This document shows positions 62,735-64,000 of a stretch of 64,000 bases of DNA, one piece after another. The DNA is from Micromonospora marina. GTDB lineage: Bacteria > Actinomycetota > Actinomycetes > Mycobacteriales > Micromonosporaceae. The notes beneath the pieces were generated by a model, which saw nothing but the letters and a program-made list of their open reading frames with translations, did not search any database and had not been told where the DNA came from. Location: the NCBI RefSeq assembly GCF_900091565.1, contig NZ_FMCV01000001.1:186001-250000 (forward strand). The letters run 5' to 3'. The first letter of the stretch is position 1. Every line of letters starts with the position of its first letter. The position numbers and the translations under genes are program-made.

Positions 62735-64000
62735 TCAGCGGGGCGGGGGCGTGCGGCGCGCCGGGCGGGTCAGCGTCCGGGTGGCGGCGGCACCCAGCAC
62801 CGTCCCCACGCCGATCACCAGCGTGGCCACCGCGGCCACCGCCCACGGCGACGGGCCGATCTCGGCCAGCCGGCCACCGCCGAGCGACCCGCCGGAGGCC
62901 GCCGCGAACAGCCCCAGCAGCGCGCCGGCGACCGGTCCCGCGAGCACGGCCGGCACCAGCAGCGCCGGCCAGCCCACCTCGGCGCGTTCCTCCGCCGCGG
63001 CACGCAGCAGCCGCCGGGCCAGGAGCCAGCCGGCCGCCATCGCGGCCAGCACCGGCACGGCCAGCAGCGCGCCACCGAGCCCGTCCATCGGGCCACGCGG
63101 CAGACCGGCCAGCAACGGTACGGCCGGCAGCGCGCCGACGGAGACCTCGCTCGTGCGGACGGCGGTGTCGGTGCCGACCGCGAACCCGGGGCCGAGCAGG
63201 TAACTCGCCGACCAGGCGGCCGCATTCGGCGCGTAGGCGAGGCTGACCAGGGTGATGCCCGCCTGGCCGGCCACCCCGGTCTGGTAGGCCCCGATCATGT
63301 CGGCCGCGTCGCCGCCACCGGTGGCCACCGCCAGCCCGGCCGCGCCGGCGCCCGCGCCGCACAGCAGCAGCGCCGCGACCAGTCCGGTACGCAGACCGTC
63401 GCGCACCGGCGGCGGGCAGCGTGCGGCCAGCAGCGCCCACACGCCTGTGGTGCGCAGGGCGCCGACCAGAGCGGCCGGTACGCCGAACGCGGCGAACACG
63501 AGCGCGGCGGTGACCGGGGAGACACGCAGGCCGCCCGCGTCGACAGCGAACGCGGCGAGCGCGCCGAGCAGCGCGTACCCGATGCCGACCGCGACTGCGA
63601 CGGTGAGCGCCTGGCGGGGTGAGCCGGCCCCGCGCGCGCCGACGGCCCGGCTGACGTGCACCCCGGCGCGGGTGAGCCGCCAGACGGCGAGCGCACTGAG
63701 CGCGAGCGGCGCCAGGCCGAGCGGCCCGGCGGTGGTCTGCAACGGCACCCCGTGCCCGAGCAGCCAGCCGGCCAGGCCGGCGCGCAACGCGCCGCCGAAC
63801 GATCCGGCGTCCTCGCTGAGCTGGGCCAGGCCCAGCACCGCGGAGACCGGCAGCCAGGAGGTCAGCGCCGCCCAGAGTGCAGCCACCCCCGCCGCGACCG
63901 GCAGCGGGGCCCGGCTGCGGCGCTCCTCACCCGATCGGGGGGCGGGCACCCGCGCGGCCGGGCGGGCACGGCCGGCCGGCCGGGCGCCGGCGGGGGGACC
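62735..64000 (-). CDS. perM: PerM-like polytopic membrane protein (DUF6350), 5' end outside window
   Basis: At least 404 residues from a GTG at 63949, and the frame is open to the window edge, so the true start may be further upstream. About eight to ten hydrophobic helices are spread over the length (LPVAAGVAALWAALTSWLPVSAVLGL near 16-41, LVAALLLCGAGAGAAGLAVA, LLLARRLLRAAAEER between helices). Position next to purN-purH matches Rv0955 (PerM), which affects cell division and persistence in mycobacteria; similarity of composition supports it, but the identification rests partly on synteny. Confidence 0.75.
   Translation of the reverse strand, partial: GPPAGARPAGRARPAARVPAPRSGEERRSRAPLPVAAGVAALWAALTSWLPVSAVLGLAQLSEDAGSFGGALRAGLAGWLLGHGVPLQTTAGPLGLAPLALSALAVWRLTRAGVHVSRAVGARGAGSPRQALTVAVAVGIGYALLGALAAFAVDAGGLRVSPVTAALVFAAFGVPAALVGALRTTGVWALLAARCPPPVRDGLRTGLVAALLLCGAGAGAAGLAVATGGGDAADMIGAYQTGVAGQAGITLVSLAYAPNAAAWSASYLLGPGFAVGTDTAVRTSEVSVGALPAVPLLAGLPRGPMDGLGGALLAVPVLAAMAAGWLLARRLLRAAAEERAEVGWPALLVPAVLAGPVAGALLGLFAAASGGSLGGGRLAEIGPSPWAVAAVATLVIGVGTVLGAAATRTLTRPARRTPPPR

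Overview
The window is high-GC actinobacterial chromosome. Mycothiol biosynthesis (mshB), SdhCAB of the Rv0249c-Rv0247c type, a purN-purH pair beside a PerM-like gene, many GTG starts and many ATGA/GTGA overlaps all fit Micromonospora or a close relative. I see no rRNA, tRNA, CRISPR array, phage, IS transposase or biosynthetic cluster. It is mostly housekeeping genes, interrupted by short dispersed palindromic repeats.

Layout. 1-8.5 kb: membrane alpha/beta-hydrolase-like protein, P-loop kinase, SIMPL protein, then tyrA-dapC-fdxA, a GNAT enzyme, two small membrane proteins and mshB. 8.6-16.8 kb: DPP4-like peptidase and a complete dipeptide/oligopeptide ABC importer operon on the minus strand. 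17-20.7 kb: Uma2 nuclease and a TldD/PmbA protease pair joined by unusual MSER mini-ORF repeats. 20.9-24.7 kb: succinate dehydrogenase. 24.8-34.9 kb: MutT, PCD-like, PH-domain, SanA-like, methyltransferase, GNAT, YchF, peptidase E, a divergent MarR/EamA pair, and Ada-AlkA plus Ogt for alkylation repair. 34.9-45.3 kb: heterodimeric ABC exporter, archaeal-type ValRS, and a four-gene ABC-2 operon. 45.6-49.1 kb: fused ATP-sulfurylase-like/APS kinase, and DeoR regulator-galT. 49.5-53.2 kb: icd, a decayed metallo-beta-lactamase-fold gene, mdh and folD. 53.6-59.3 kb: a second complete peptide importer operon on the plus strand. 59.4-64 kb: purH-purN, two small membrane proteins and a PerM-like protein cut by the window edge.

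How it works together. Central carbon metabolism (Sdh, Icd, Mdh), one-carbon/purine metabolism (FolD, PurN, PurH), peptide uptake (two importers plus a DPP4-like peptidase, TldD/PmbA and peptidase E) and oxidative or alkylation protection (MshB, MutT, Ada-AlkA, Ogt) dominate. At least ten genes carry a TANNNT box 6-8 nt before the start codon, which suggests leaderless transcription. Several families of perfect or near-perfect palindromes sit between genes, often at 3' ends of convergent pairs. The most unusual feature is a 27-codon MSER mini-ORF that occurs twice with ATGA overlaps on each side and links consecutive genes.
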